NCBI RefSeq assembly: GCF_001949145.1
Contig: NW_019091426.1
Span: forward strand, 991,827 to 1,051,826
Direction of reading: 5' to 3'
From: Acanthaster planci
Taxonomy: Eukaryota > Echinodermata > Asteroidea > Valvatida > Acanthasteridae
DNA: 60,000 nt
Below are positions 59,184-60,000 of this stretch, piece by piece. The notes under the pieces were generated by a model. That model had not been told where the DNA came from. It did not search any database and saw nothing but the letters and a program-made list of their open reading frames with translations. How positions within the stretch are numbered: position 1 is the stretch's first letter; the number at the start of each line of letters is the position of its first letter. The position numbers and the translations under genes are program-made.

Positions 59184-59718
59184 TCATGACAGAAGCCCAG
59201 TGCTGGAAGTGTTCTGACCAATTTCCTGCAGCACAGACGACAGATTACTGTTCAGGTTCATGCCTACCTTCTTGCCCGTCTGTGAACAAAAGTGTATGAA
59301 AAAACATTCGTGAAGTAGCAAAACTTTTAAACCTCAGAAAAGTATCTCATACCTCAGAAAGTTTTTCTGCCATTACAATCCTGTCTGAGCAATCTATGTC
59401 CCATGGTACTTAGGAAAAAATAATTATTTTTTTTTCATTCTTTTCAAATAAAACAATTCAAAACCTCTGCCTTATTTTTTTAAACTTTGTTCAAATCTTC
59501 AGGTTTTTTTTTTAATTTCAGACTGACCGGGAATAAAAAGGCATAATTTTTTCCAAACTTACCGTAATCATATCCTGAATGCTGTTCAGTGTGAGACTGC
59601 TGGCACCTTTCTTTTCCATGCCAACGAGGGCACCCTTTGGGTTGACGGCCATGACGATGCAGGCCAGGCAGCAGGCCTCTTCCTCCAGTGTGGCGTCCAC
59701 GACGTGCTGCTGGCCAAC
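59184..59718 (-). CDS. EXOSC7: exosome complex component RRP42 (EXOSC7), last two coding exons, partial
   Basis: EXOSC7 is a non-catalytic RNase PH-like ring subunit of the nuclear/cytoplasmic RNA exosome. Penultimate exon 59,563-59,718 (52 codons, phase 0 at both ends) encodes HVVDATLEEEACCLA near its start, then a GALVGMEKKGASSL stretch and SIQDMIT. This is the second half of the RNase PH fold, matching the VVDAT-EEEAC region of RRP42. Terminal exon 59,184-59,279 (31 codons plus TGA) begins TGKKVGMNLNSNLSSVLQ. Junctions are GT-AG. Upstream exons lie beyond the right edge, and 59,719-60,000 is intron. Similarity to EXOSC7 is clearly better than to EXOSC8 or EXOSC9. The C-terminal tail is short and weakly conserved. 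Confidence 0.88.
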
Positions 59719-60000
59719 CTAAGATTGGGGAAAGGTGATCAGATAATCTGAACCAATCAATAAAGTTTGCCCGAGGGTGGTTTTCTGCGGTGGAAATGTC
59801 AATCATCGTCAACATCAAAAGCGGGCGGAACAGTTTGTTTCCTGTGTCTACCCTCTGCGCATGCTACATGTACATTTTTGTGAAAAAACTGAACGTGCTC
59901 ACTAACTGCAACATTCGCATGTCACCAGTGCATGTCAGTGATCGATTCCTGCAAGTAAAATCCTTCAATGACCACAACCGTTTATAAAAGGTTTCTCACA

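Overview
The window is eukaryotic nuclear DNA. Genes are split by introns with GT-AG boundaries (one GC-AG), AT-rich introns of 0.1-3.5 kb separate short GC-richer exons, and there are SINE, LINE and MITE remnants, microsatellites and assembly gaps. Very frequent TACATGTA/GTACATGTAC words, AGGCCTA words and the gene complement point to a marine invertebrate deuterostome. I favour an echinoderm, possibly a sea star, but this is inference and not proven by any single gene.

Layout. 1-21.8 kb carries no complete recognisable multi-exon gene. It holds dispersed repeats, a 128-bp near-perfect hairpin (4,953-5,080), an inverted pair of almost identical 64-codon ORFs with a mitochondrial-presequence look (8,028-8,222 minus and 9,838-10,032 plus), a 5'-truncated LINE with a 7-bp target duplication (12,141-13,788), an orphan candidate first exon (13,943-14,036), and a block at 16.9-17.8 kb with a RecQ-like helicase fragment between two inverted copies of an unidentified coding segment. 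21.9-29.5 kb (+) is a complete four-exon MYLIP/IDOL gene (FERM-RING E3 ubiquitin ligase, 438 aa). 29.5-37.0 kb is UTR/intergenic. 37.0-45.7 kb (-) is a complete 16-exon AFG3L2-type mitochondrial m-AAA protease (801 aa). 45.7-51.3 kb holds a tandem duplication of a LINE 3' end and a foldback element. 51.3-56.9 kb (+) is a complete six-exon gene for a small (213 aa) Schlafen-like (SLFNL1-type) protein. 59.2-59.7 kb (-) holds the last two coding exons of EXOSC7 (exosome subunit RRP42), which continues past the right edge.

Arrangement. AFG3L2 and the Schlafen-like gene are divergent, and the Schlafen-like gene and EXOSC7 are convergent with candidate polyA signals about 215 bp apart. No operon-like functional unit is evident. 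MYLIP acts in ubiquitination, AFG3L2 in inner-membrane proteostasis, and EXOSC7 in RNA decay. The Schlafen-like protein is probably an RNA nuclease, because its three predicted catalytic carboxylates are present at the spacing I recall for SLFN13. The most interesting items are this minimal Schlafen-core protein, the inverted pair of conserved 64-codon ORFs, and the inverted coding segments around the RecQ-like fragment.
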